Source: Streptomyces sp. NBC_01408 (lineage in GTDB: Bacteria; Actinomycetota; Actinomycetes; Streptomycetales; Streptomycetaceae). From it: a stretch of 64,000 nucleotides of DNA. A program made the translations under genes and the position numbers. The notes beneath the pieces are model-generated. The model made no database searches. It saw only the letters and a list, made by a program, of their open reading frames with translations, and was not told the origin of the DNA. The stretch lies in assembly GCF_026340255.1 (NCBI RefSeq), contig NZ_JAPEPJ010000001.1, forward strand, positions 1,295,001-1,359,000. The letters are read 5' to 3'. This document shows, in pieces, positions 7,588 through 15,939 of the stretch (position 1 is the stretch's first letter; each line of letters opens with the position of its first letter).

Positions 7588-10500
7588 GCGCAGCGGCCAG
7601 ACCCGCCGGGCTGAGCGCGGCCCCGGCCGCCTCCTCGCGGGTGCGGCGGTCCGCGCCGAGCGCGGCACGGGCCCGGTCCGGGAGACCCGCGACGGCGGCG
7701 GCCTCGGGGACCGAGCGGGGATGGCCCGCGCGCCAGGCGGTGGCCGCCGCGAGGGCCCGTACGGCCTCGGCGGGGCGGTCGGCGTCGGCGAGGAGCAGGG
7801 CGGCGGTCTCGGTCAGCCCGGCCAGGACGCGTTCCGCGCAGTGCGCGGTGACGGCGGTGGCGAGGGCGGGCCCGAGTACGGCGAGCCCGGCCGCGGGCCC
7901 GTGCTCGCGGCCGGTGACGGCAGCTTCCAGCTGGGCCAGGGCGGCGTCGAACTGCGGGGGAACGGTCATCTGCGCGCCCTGCTCCCGGGCCGTGTCGCAC
8001 TCGGCGCGGGCCCGCTCGGTCTCGCCCCGGCGGAGGGCGATCTGCCCTGACAGCAGCCGGTTGAAGGCGCACACGTCGGCGACGCCGTGCCGCTCGGCCT
8101 CGGCGTCCGCCTCCGCGAGCAGCAGTTCGGCGCCTTCGAAGTCCCCGGTGCAGTAGACCGCCTCCGCGATCCGGGCGACGGCGAACGGCGCCTCGATGTG
8201 GGCGCCGACTTCGCGGGCCAGGCGCAGGCATTCCTCGTACTCGGCGCGGGCCCAGTCGTACCTGCCCCGGGACAGCGCCACCTCGCCGGCCGCGCTCGCG
8301 ACCTGGGCGCGGGTCCAGCGGTCGCCGGAGCGGCGGGCGATCTCGTGCAGCTCGGCGAGGTCCGCGTCGACGGTGGGGAGGCCGCCGGTGATGTCGATGG
8401 CGACGTGGGTGCGGAGCATGAGCGTGACGCCGAGTTCCCAGTCGCCCGCGTGGCGGCGGCAGTTCTCGACGGCCCGGTCGAGGTCGGCGTGCACCGAGCG
8501 GGCGTCGCCGGAGAGGTAGCCGGTCATGGGCCACAGCATTCCGGGGAAGCGGGTGCTCTCCGGGGAGCCGCGGCGGAAGGCCGTCAGGATGCGGGCGGTG
8601 CGGGCGCGGGCCTCGGGGGTGCGGAAGTCCTCGGCGGGCTGGACCGCGGCGGTCAGGAAGAGGTGCAGGACCTGGAGTCGCATGTGGCGCCAGTACTCCG
8701 CTGAGCCCTCGGGCGCGTCGTCGCGGGTAAGGGCGAGGACCCGGGTGGCCCATCCGGCTCCCTCGGTGCGGTAGTTGCGCAGGCACCAGAACCAGCCGAG
8801 GGCGAAGGCGAGGCGCTGGGCGGTCTCGGTGGCGGCCGGCCGGGGCGTTTCCGCGGAGGCGGCTTCGGCGGCTACGGCGGTATCGGCTACGGCGGCTTCG
8901 GCCGTGGCGGCGTCGAGGGTGCGCAGGAGGGCCGCGCGGAGGTTGTCCAGCTCGGTCTCGGTGCGCCGGATCCAGGGGAGCTGGGCCGCGGAGCGCATGA
9001 GGGGTTCGGCTTCCTCGGCGAAGGCCAGGAAGTGGGCGGTGTGGCGGCGGGCGGTGGCCGCCCGGTCCACGGGGTCGGCGGCGGCGCGCTCGGCGGCGTA
9101 CTCGTGGATGGTTTCGAGCATGCGGTAGCGCATGCCGTCACCTGGTTCCGTGGCCGGCTCGGCCAGGACGAGGGATTTGTCGACGAGAGAGCCGAGGATG
9201 TCGGCGACGTCGTACGAGGGGTCGGCGCAGACCGCTTCGGCGGCGGCGAGGTCGCAGCCGCCGGCGAAGACGGACAGCCGGCGCAGCACGGTGCGTTCGG
9301 CCGCGTCGAGGAGGTCCCAGGACCAGTCGACGACGGCCCGAAGGGTCTGCTGACGGGGCAGGACCGTACGGGCGCCGCTGGTCAGCAGACGGAAGCGGTC
9401 GTCGAGCCGGTCGGCGATCTGGCGCGGGGTGAGCAGCCGCAGCCGCGCGGCCGCCAGCTCGATGGCGAGCGGCAGCCCGTCGAGGCGGGCGCAGATCTCG
9501 GTGACGGCGGCGGGGGCCTCGGCGGGGGTGAAGCCGCGGCGGGCCGAGGCACCGCGGTCGGCGAAGAGCTGCCGGGCGGGGTCGGGCGGCAGCGGTTCGA
9601 GGGGGCGGACGGTCTCCCCCGGTACGCCGAGGGGTTCGCGGCTGGTGGCGAGGATCTGGACGCCCGGGCAGTGCGTGAGGAGCCGTTCGGCGAGCTGGGC
9701 GGCGGCACCGATGACGTGCTCGCAGTTGTCCAGGAGGAGGAGCAGGCGGCGGTGCGCGCAGTGCTCCACGAGGCGGGTGGTGGGGTCGTCGGCGGTGGTC
9801 TTCTCGCGGGCCACCAGGGAGTTCTCGCGCAGGCCGAGGGCGCTGAGGACGGCGCCGGGGACTGCGTCGGGTTGGTCGAGGCGGGCGAGTTCGACGATCC
9901 AGCCGGATGCGGGGTGGGCGGCGGCCGCGTGTTCGGCGAGGCGGGTCTTTCCGGAACCGCCGGGTCCGGTGAGGGTGATGAGGCGGTGGTGGGCCAGGTC
10001 GCTGTGGAGGTTGGCCAGTTCGGGCTCGCGGCCGACGAAGGAGGTGAGGCGGGGGCGGAGGTTGCCGCCGGACTGCGGGTGTTGGGGATGTTCAGGGTGG
10101 TGGGGGTGCTCCGGGCGTTGGCGGTGTTGCGGGTGCTCCGGGTGGGGCTCCGGCTCCGGCTTCGGCTCCGGCTCCGGCTTCGGCTCGGGCTCGGGCTCGG
10201 GCCGGAGGAGTTCCGCGTGCAGGGCGGCGAGTTCGGGGCCGGGGTCGGCGCCGAGGCCTTCGGCGAGGGTGCGGCGGGTGCGTTCGTACGCGGCGAGCGC
10301 CTCGGCGGGGCGGTCGGCGGCGCGCAGGGCGCGCAGCTGCTGGGCGCGCAGCGGTTCGTCGTACGGGTACTCGTGGATCAGCGCCTCGATCTCCGGCAGG
10401 AGGGCCGCCGGGGCGGAGCCGTGGCGCAGGTCGGCCTCGATCCGGTCGCGGAGGGCGGCGGTGCGGTGGGCCTCGGGGGCGACGGCGTACGCCGTGCGCG

Positions 10501-10930
10501 CGGGCTCGGGCAGGTCGGTGAGGGCCGGGCCACGCCAGAGGGCGAGGGCGCAGCGGAGGGTTCCGGCGGCGGTGGCGGGATCGGTGGCCAGCTCGCGGGC
10601 GCCTTGGCGGGCGAGCCGGGTGAAACGGTGCAGGTCGACTTCGTCGCGGCCGGCGGCGAGGCGGTAACCCCCGGCGGGGTCGGCCCGGACGGAGTCCCGG
10701 CCGCCGAGGGCGCGCCGGAGCCGGGCGACGAGGGCCTGGAGGGCGGCGGGGGCGTCCTGGGGCGGTTCGTCGCCCCAGACCTCGTCGACCAGGTCGGTGA
10801 CGGAGGCGGCGGGTCCGCCGGCACGGAGAGCGAGCGCGGCCAGCAGCGCGCGCAGGCGGGCGCCGCCGATGGGAAGGGGGGCGCCCGTCTCGTCGCGCGC
10901 CTCGGTGACGCCAAGGATCAGATACCGCAC
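7574..10930 (-). CDS. AfsR/SARP family regulator with BTAD and NB-ARC-type ATPase domains
   Basis: Large pathway-type transcription activator, about 1,118 residues. The N-terminus is an OmpR-like winged helix (about 1-95; VTEARDETGAPLPIGGARLR). The BTAD domain lies near 100-245 (DEVDLHRFTRLARQGARELA). A linker of Glu/Pro, Lys/Pro and His/Pro repeats covers about 245-300. The STAND ATPase has Walker A GPGGSGKTRLAEHAAA near 316-330 and Walker B LLLLLDNCEHVI. The C-half is TPR-like helical repeat. SARPs bind direct repeats upstream of secondary-metabolite genes; AfsR-size members integrate kinase signals. The GTG at 10930 begins VRYLILGVTEAR, the conserved SARP start; a longer upstream frame is shadow of the MarR gene. 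Its target is unknown; no biosynthetic cluster is adjacent. Confidence 0.9.
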   Translation of the reverse strand: MRYLILGVTEARDETGAPLPIGGARLRALLAALALRAGGPAASVTDLVDEVWGDEPPQDAPAALQALVARLRRALGGRDSVRADPAGGYRLAAGRDEVDLHRFTRLARQGARELATDPATAAGTLRCALALWRGPALTDLPEPARTAYAVAPEAHRTAALRDRIEADLRHGSAPAALLPEIEALIHEYPYDEPLRAQQLRALRAADRPAEALAAYERTRRTLAEGLGADPGPELAALHAELLRPEPEPEPKPEPEPKPEPEPHPEHPQHRQRPEHPHHPEHPQHPQSGGNLRPRLTSFVGREPELANLHSDLAHHRLITLTGPGGSGKTRLAEHAAAAHPASGWIVELARLDQPDAVPGAVLSALGLRENSLVAREKTTADDPTTRLVEHCAHRRLLLLLDNCEHVIGAAAQLAERLLTHCPGVQILATSREPLGVPGETVRPLEPLPPDPARQLFADRGASARRGFTPAEAPAAVTEICARLDGLPLAIELAAARLRLLTPRQIADRLDDRFRLLTSGARTVLPRQQTLRAVVDWSWDLLDAAERTVLRRLSVFAGGCDLAAAEAVCADPSYDVADILGSLVDKSLVLAEPATEPGDGMRYRMLETIHEYAAERAAADPVDRAATARRHTAHFLAFAEEAEPLMRSAAQLPWIRRTETELDNLRAALLRTLDAATAEAAVADTAVAAEAASAETPRPAATETAQRLAFALGWFWCLRNYRTEGAGWATRVLALTRDDAPEGSAEYWRHMRLQVLHLFLTAAVQPAEDFRTPEARARTARILTAFRRGSPESTRFPGMLWPMTGYLSGDARSVHADLDRAVENCRRHAGDWELGVTLMLRTHVAIDITGGLPTVDADLAELHEIARRSGDRWTRAQVASAAGEVALSRGRYDWARAEYEECLRLAREVGAHIEAPFAVARIAEAVYCTGDFEGAELLLAEADAEAERHGVADVCAFNRLLSGQIALRRGETERARAECDTAREQGAQMTVPPQFDAALAQLEAAVTGREHGPAAGLAVLGPALATAVTAHCAERVLAGLTETAALLLADADRPAEAVRALAAATAWRAGHPRSVPEAAAVAGLPDRARAALGADRRTREEAAGAALSPAGLAAALNGS

Positions 10931-11163
10931 CGCCCCATACTGCCTGGGCCCCTGCGGGGAGCAGGAACGGATTTCCCCGCACCCACACCCGGCCGCCCCA
11001 CCCCGGCCCCGGCGGGGCGGCTGCGCCGGGCCGGGCGTAGGACGAGCGTGCTCCCCCTCCCCCGGCAGGTCTCGCGGGAGGCCGACCCGGCGAGGGAACC
11101 GGCGGCACCGGGCGCGCCGTGCCCGGCAAGGCACCCAGGGCATAGGTCCTGTCCGGACACCGC
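10931..11163. other. Spacer between SARP start and MarR stop
   Basis: A G+C-rich, 233-base stretch of C-runs on the plus strand. It should carry the SARP promoter on the minus strand; nothing more specific is visible. Confidence 0.4.
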
Positions 11164-11670
11164 CTAGGTGATCGAGGTGTCGCCCTGGGATTCCAGGAGG
11201 GTGCGCAGGGCGGTGCCGACCGTGGCGCACGTGGCGCTGTCGAGCGGGGCGAGGAGTTCCGCGTAGTGCCGGAGGTGGTCGGTCATCAGTGCCTCGGTGA
11301 GCGCGAGGCTCTGCTCGGTCAGCCGGATCCGGACCGAACGGCGGTCCTTGCCGTCCCGGACGCGCTCGACCAGGCCCTTGGCCTCCATGCGGTCGATGCG
11401 GTTGGTGATCGCGCCCGAGGTCACCATGGCCGCGGGGATGAGGGCGCCGGCGGTCATCGCGTACGGGGGGCCCGACCGGCGGAGGGTGAACAGGATGTCC
11501 AGTTCGCCCATCTCCAGGTCCCGTTCGGCGGCGAAGCCCTTGATCTGCTTCTCGATGATCCGGTTCATCCGCTGGATGCGGGCCAGTACCTCGACGGGCC
11601 ACAGGGCCCCGGCCAGGTCGGGGCGTTCCTTCGCCCATTGGCCGACGATCACGTCCACTGCATCGCCCAT
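11164..11670 (-). CDS. MarR family transcriptional regulator
   Basis: 168-residue winged-helix repressor-type protein. The recognition region is MTAGALIPAAMVTSGAITNRIDR followed by the wing MEAKGLVERVRDGKDRRSVRIRLTE, a textbook MarR pattern. Flanking helices for dimerisation are VLARIQRMNRIIEKQIKG and the C-terminal LAPLDSATCATVGTALRTLLE. The start at 11670 (MGDAVDVIVG) is preferred because GAAGAGGA lies about 8 bases upstream; an ATG at 11736 in the same frame would place the operators over the coding start. Divergent from an MFS exporter across four palindromes, so it very likely represses itself and the exporter and releases on binding a small ligand. Confidence 0.92.
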   Translation of the reverse strand: MGDAVDVIVGQWAKERPDLAGALWPVEVLARIQRMNRIIEKQIKGFAAERDLEMGELDILFTLRRSGPPYAMTAGALIPAAMVTSGAITNRIDRMEAKGLVERVRDGKDRRSVRIRLTEQSLALTEALMTDHLRHYAELLAPLDSATCATVGTALRTLLESQGDTSIT

Positions 11671-11740
11671 CGTGGCGTCCTCTTCTTCTTCCGTCGTTCT
11701 CGGCTGCCGCCCCGCGTCCCGCGCGCTCCCCTCCAAGGTA

Positions 11741-11814
11741 TCTCAACGTTGAGACACTTGACGTTGAGATGACCGTCTGCTTTTATCTCAACGTTGAGAT
11801 TCTCAATCTTGAGA
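11741..11814. promoter_or_regulatory. Four phased MarR operator palindromes
   Basis: Four copies of TCTCAACGTTGAGA: a perfect 14-mer at 11741-11754; an 11/14 match at 11756-11769; a perfect 16-bp palindrome ATCTCAACGTTGAGAT at 11785-11800; and a copy with a two-base centre change at 11801-11814. Their centres are 15, 30 and 15 bases apart. They fill the gap between the divergent MarR (start 11670) and MFS (start 11833) genes, so they are the probable repressor sites. Confidence 0.88.
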
Positions 11815-11832
11815 CGCATTGGAGCGGGCACC

Positions 11833-13086
11833 ATGACCAGGGCCACCAGCGCCACCACTGCCCCCACCGGGTTCCCGCCGCGCAGCCCGGCGCCCGCCGC
11901 CCCCGCGCGCGGACCCGTCCCCGTGTTCTGGCTGGCCCTGCTGGCCACCCCCATTGCCGCCGGGGCCAACGCCCCCGTGCTGATCCTTCCCGACATGGCC
12001 CGCGCCCTCGGGGCGGACACCTCGGCCGCGGCCTGGCTCGTCGCCGCCTTCGCCTGGGCCATGGCCGTCGGCGGTCCCCTGATGGCCGGGCTGCTGCGCC
12101 GCCGGGGCGTGGGGGTGGTGCTCCGGCTGAGCAGTGTCCTCGTACTCGGCGGCACGCTCCTCGTCGCGGCGTCCCCCTGGCTGCCGCTGACCCTGGCCGG
12201 GCGGGCGGCCCAGGCGGCGGGCGGCGCCGGGCTGGTGGCGACCGCGATGAGCCTGGCCGGCTCCGCCCGCCGCATGGGCGTCATCAGCGCGGGCTTCGGC
12301 ATCCTCGGCGCGGCCGGTCCCCTGCTCGGCGATCACCTCGCGCAGGCCGTGTCGTGGCGGCTCTCGCTCTCCGTCTCCGTGATCGCGCTGCTGGCCGTGC
12401 CGGCGGTCGCCCGCCACGCCGGGGCCGCGACGGCCCCGGCGCCCGCACAGGAGGGGTTCGACGCCCGCGGCGCCGGGCTGCTGACGGCACTGGTCACCGC
12501 GCTGGTCCTGCTCCCCCACGCCCCCGCGGTCGCGCTCGGCTCCGCCGCCGTCGCCGCGGCCCTGCTCGCGCTGCACGTACGGCGCCGCCCCGAGGGCTTC
12601 GTACCGGCGGCGCTGCTGCGCACGCCCCGCTTCCTCGCCTCGGCGCTGCTGGGCCTGGCCCTGTCGGCGTCCTACTTCACCCTTCTCTTCGCGGTGCCGC
12701 GGCTGCTCGCCGACCGGTCGGGCTGGGACACCGGCACGGCCGGGTCGGGGCAGCTCACGGCGCTCCTCGCCGGATCGGCTCTGTCCTGGCTGCTGGCGGC
12801 GGCGTCCTCCCGGATGGGGCGGGCGGCCGTACGTACGGTGCTGGCCGGGGTCGGCACGCTCGCCGCGGTGACCGCGGCGGTCGCCGACCAGGGCCCGCTG
12901 CTGCTGGCCGCCACGGCGGGGGCCGTGTTCGCCGCCACCGGGGCCAACGCCGTCCTGTCGACGCACGCCGCGTCGAGCGCCCCGGACTCCCAGCGGCCCA
13001 CGGCGATCGGCCTGTTCGTCCTCTGCTACCAGCTGGGCGGCGCCTTCGGCCCGGCCGTCGCCGCGGCCCTGGTGCTCGGCGCCTGA
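11833..13086 (+). CDS. MFS transporter, drug-exporter type
   Basis: 417-residue inner-membrane protein with about 12 hydrophobic segments, beginning PVFWLALLATPIAAGANAPV and containing the loop LPDMARALGADTSAAAW typical of proton-coupled exporters. The ATG at 11833 has GGAG 8 bases upstream (11821-11824); an in-frame TTG at 11794 would lie inside the third operator and is rejected. Under control of the divergent MarR gene by position, so its substrate or an analogue is probably the MarR ligand. The stop codon abuts, with no spacer, the stop of the converging asparagine-synthetase-like gene (13084-13086 versus 13087-13089). Confidence 0.9.
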   Translation: MTRATSATTAPTGFPPRSPAPAAPARGPVPVFWLALLATPIAAGANAPVLILPDMARALGADTSAAAWLVAAFAWAMAVGGPLMAGLLRRRGVGVVLRLSSVLVLGGTLLVAASPWLPLTLAGRAAQAAGGAGLVATAMSLAGSARRMGVISAGFGILGAAGPLLGDHLAQAVSWRLSLSVSVIALLAVPAVARHAGAATAPAPAQEGFDARGAGLLTALVTALVLLPHAPAVALGSAAVAAALLALHVRRRPEGFVPAALLRTPRFLASALLGLALSASYFTLLFAVPRLLADRSGWDTGTAGSGQLTALLAGSALSWLLAAASSRMGRAAVRTVLAGVGTLAAVTAAVADQGPLLLAATAGAVFAATGANAVLSTHAASSAPDSQRPTAIGLFVLCYQLGGAFGPAVAAALVLGA

Positions 13087-15309
13087 TCAGGACAGCGCGG
13101 GCCGGTGCACGGGAACCCCCGTCGGGACGGCGCGGCGGCGGGCGCTCGTGGTGCCCGTCCAGCAGGTACCGCGACGGGCGAGGAGACGGCCCAGCCACAG
13201 TTCCATCGAGACGAGCTCCGCGAGCCCGTCGAGCGGGACCGGGCGGCCGTCCGCCGCGTCGAGCAGGGCCTGCTGCACGACCCGGGCGTCGATCAGGCCC
13301 GCGTCCGCGAGCAGCGGGGAGGCGAAGAGGGACAGCAGCTCGGTCAGGGCGGCCCGCAGCCCCAGCCGGGTCGCGGTCTCGTTCGGGGTGTTGGCGGTGG
13401 CGCCCCAGCCCGGGGGGAGTTCCCGTACCCCGGCCGAGGACAGGACGCTGCGCAGGATCGCCGCCCGGGCTCCGGGCTGGACGCGCAGGGATTCGGGGAG
13501 GGCGCGGGCGGCCCGTACGACCTGGTTGTCGAGGAACGGGGCGTGCAGGCGCTGGCTGCGGACCTCCACGGCCTGCTCGAAGACCCGGTGGTCGGCGGCG
13601 TGGCGGGCGAGGACCGAGCGGGCGCGGGCCTCGCCCGGCCGCAGGGACAGCGGAGGCCGGCCGGCCGCGGCCGCGAGGCGGATCGATACTTCCGCCAGGG
13701 CCTCGCCCGTCAGCCAGCCCGCCGCCGGGCCCGGCCGGGACCAGGTCAGGGCGGCCAGGGAAGCGTCCACCGGACCGGAGGCGCGCTCGGTGACCCCGCC
13801 CTCGCGGAGCCTGGCCGCGGCGGCTTCCATACCCGCGCGGTACGTCGTACGGGCAAGTCTGCGGGCTGCCGAGTACACGGTGAGCGGCACCAGCAGGGAC
13901 TCCCCGGAAGCTCCGGAGGCCGAGGCCGAACGGGCCAACGCCGCCACCGGGCGCAGCAGATGGCGGCGGCGGCGGTCCATCAGGAGGTCGGCCATGCGGG
14001 CCGGGTGCGCGTCGAGGACCTGGCGGGCGCCGTGGCCGGTGAAGTGGTCGGCGGATCCGGCGGCCAGCCGGCGCCGCTCGCGGGCGGCGAAGACCAGGGA
14101 GGGGCCGGGTTCGTCGGTGAGGGGGCCGTCGAGTTCGGCGTACGGGAGGGCTTCCTCGGCGGCGGCCACGACGACGTGGTGCAGGCGCGGGTCGGCGGCG
14201 ATGGCCCGGGCCCGTTCCAGTTCGGCCTCGCGGCCCTCGGGGGTGGCGAGGTCGTTGAAGGTGACCGCCAGCAGCCGGGCGCCGGCGGGGCTCAGCAGGG
14301 TGCCCGGGGCGCCGGGCAGGCCGGCCGCGAGCAGGGCCAGGGTCGCGGAGGCGCTGCCGCCGGAGAGGTCGGCGCCCACCCCGGGGGCCGGGGCGCCGCG
14401 GGCCGCGCGCCGGTCGGCGGGGCCCATTCCGGGCACGGGGCCGGGATCGTACGGCGGCGGCGCGTCGGGGGCATGGCGGGGCGCCGTGAGCCGGGCGCGC
14501 ACGGCATCCACCAAAGCTTCCCGTACGCCCTCCACGGCGCGCTCGGGGTCCGCCGCGGGCGCGGCCACCGCGAGCGAGGCCACCGGCTCGTACCCGGTGA
14601 TCTCCCGGGAGCCCTCGCGCAGGATGAGCGCGTGCCCGGGCGGGATCCGGCGGACCCCGGCGTACGGTGTGCCGTCGCCCAGTGCCTCGGGACTGTCGGG
14701 GCAGGCCAGCAGGGCGGCGAGATGGCCGATGTCGAGCTGCGCCTCGATGAGGTCGGCGAGCGGGAGGGCGGCGGTGGCGTACGCGGTGCCGCTCGCCCAG
14801 GGGGTGTAGAAGACGGGCCGGGCGCCCGCGAGGTCGCCGACGACGGTGATCCGGCGGCCGGCCTGGACGACGGCGGTGTAGCTGCCGGACCACTGGGTGA
14901 GGTGGCGCAGGGCCCCGCCGCGGGCGGCGTAGAGGGCGCGGCGCAGTTCGGCGTCGGTGGCGCCGCAGCAGCCGAGGACGGCGAGCCGGGTGAACGGGTC
15001 GGACGGGTCGGCGGTGAGGGTGCGGATCTCGTCGGGGCGCCAGTCCCCGACGGCCCAGAGGGGGTCGGGATCTCCCCAAAGCAGCTGGGCGCCGACGGGG
15101 TGGACGGTGCGTTCGGCGTCCGCGCCGGGGTCGTCGGGATGGGCGGCGTCGGCGATGCCGCCGCGCAGGCCGCCGGTGTCCCCGTAACCGCCGGGGCCGC
15201 CGTATCCGCCGGGACCGGCGGATGGGCCCTGGCCAGGGCCTTGGCCGGAGACTCGGCCCGCCGTGCCGAAGCTCGCGGCGATACTGCTCCAACCCACCAA
15301 CCAGCGCAC
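13087..15309 (-). CDS. Asparagine synthetase-related protein, lasso-cyclase (McjC)-like
   Basis: About 740 residues. The N-terminal ~220 residues look like a glutaminase-type Ntn fold but begin VRWLVGWSS with no N-terminal Cys nucleophile, so amide transfer from glutamine is not expected. The C-terminal half has an ATP-pyrophosphatase loop (GADLSGGSASATLALLAAG) and the RLHAPFLDNQVVRAARALPE motif of asparagine synthetase family members. Such proteins adenylate a carboxylate and form an amide; lasso macrolactam synthetases and beta-lactam synthetases belong here. Long Ala/Arg/Gly-rich inserts occur near residues 235-270. The GTG at 15309 has GGGGAGG upstream. No leader protease or clear precursor is adjacent, so the substrate is unknown. 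Confidence 0.75.
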   Translation of the reverse strand: MRWLVGWSSIAASFGTAGRVSGQGPGQGPSAGPGGYGGPGGYGDTGGLRGGIADAAHPDDPGADAERTVHPVGAQLLWGDPDPLWAVGDWRPDEIRTLTADPSDPFTRLAVLGCCGATDAELRRALYAARGGALRHLTQWSGSYTAVVQAGRRITVVGDLAGARPVFYTPWASGTAYATAALPLADLIEAQLDIGHLAALLACPDSPEALGDGTPYAGVRRIPPGHALILREGSREITGYEPVASLAVAAPAADPERAVEGVREALVDAVRARLTAPRHAPDAPPPYDPGPVPGMGPADRRAARGAPAPGVGADLSGGSASATLALLAAGLPGAPGTLLSPAGARLLAVTFNDLATPEGREAELERARAIAADPRLHHVVVAAAEEALPYAELDGPLTDEPGPSLVFAARERRRLAAGSADHFTGHGARQVLDAHPARMADLLMDRRRRHLLRPVAALARSASASGASGESLLVPLTVYSAARRLARTTYRAGMEAAAARLREGGVTERASGPVDASLAALTWSRPGPAAGWLTGEALAEVSIRLAAAAGRPPLSLRPGEARARSVLARHAADHRVFEQAVEVRSQRLHAPFLDNQVVRAARALPESLRVQPGARAAILRSVLSSAGVRELPPGWGATANTPNETATRLGLRAALTELLSLFASPLLADAGLIDARVVQQALLDAADGRPVPLDGLAELVSMELWLGRLLARRGTCWTGTTSARRRAVPTGVPVHRPALS

Positions 15310-15939
15310 CGCCGCCTCCCCAGCCTGTGGGCACATGACCGGGGCACGGGCAGCACGGTCAGCGCTGAGGGCGCGGCCGGCGGGACCCCGGGTGGCTCGG
15401 GACCATGCTGCCACGGGACAGGCGTACGAGAGGTGTTAAAGGGGGCGCGCATGCCAACGAACACACTGCGGCCACACAGTATTTGGCGTTCCGTTCCCAC
15501 CGCCCCATAGGTCGCTTTCAGCCATTCTTCGGCCGTGCTGAGCGGTGATGCGTGCCGCCGGCCGGCCGTGGGCGGGCGCGGTCCGGGAGGCGGAATCCAC
15601 CCCCCGGACCGTTCCGCCACCCGCGGGGATTGAGGCAGCGGCATCCCCCGGCCCACCCGATCCACGCAGCGGGCCGACCCACGCACCGCACATCGAATCG
15701 CCGGGCCCCGCGGCCGACCAGAGCGCACGGGCGGGCGCACGGCCACACGGGCGGAGCACGCGATGACACGTGCGCCCCGGAGGCGGGCCCCGGGCGGACT
15801 GTGCAAACGGACAACAATCCCGCCATACGGAAGTCGGGGCCTTAACGCTTGGGAGGCGGGGAACTACGCTGGGTTTACGAAATGCCGGGCGCCTATGCCC
15901 CGGCGGCGTCTGCGTTCCGCGTGTGACGAGGGGTGGCGC
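15310..15939. other. Long intergenic region with short ORF candidates and a promoter
   Basis: 630 bases with no long gene. Two opposed short frames overlap at 15451-15510. The plus frame encodes 19 residues (MPTNTLRPHSIWRSVPTAP) behind AAAGGGGG. The minus frame, 15508 to 15359, encodes 49 residues beginning MGRWERNAKYCVAAVCSLAC. Neither can be proven. The right end holds the promoter of the NsdA-like gene. Confidence 0.4.
15842..15870 (+). promoter_or_regulatory. Putative vegetative promoter of the NsdA-like gene
   Basis: TTAACG (15842-15847), 17-base spacer, TACGCT (15865-15870), about 70 bases before the start at 15940. Pattern match only. Confidence 0.4.

Noticed and set aside
11671..11746. 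Extended start for MarR at 11736
   Set aside because: It would put the coding start next to the first operator and has no ribosome site; ATG 11670 has one.
13087..15939. Complete lasso-peptide cluster
   Set aside because: No leader peptidase, RiPP recognition element or exporter is adjacent to the cyclase-like gene; the neighbouring MFS gene belongs to the MarR pair.
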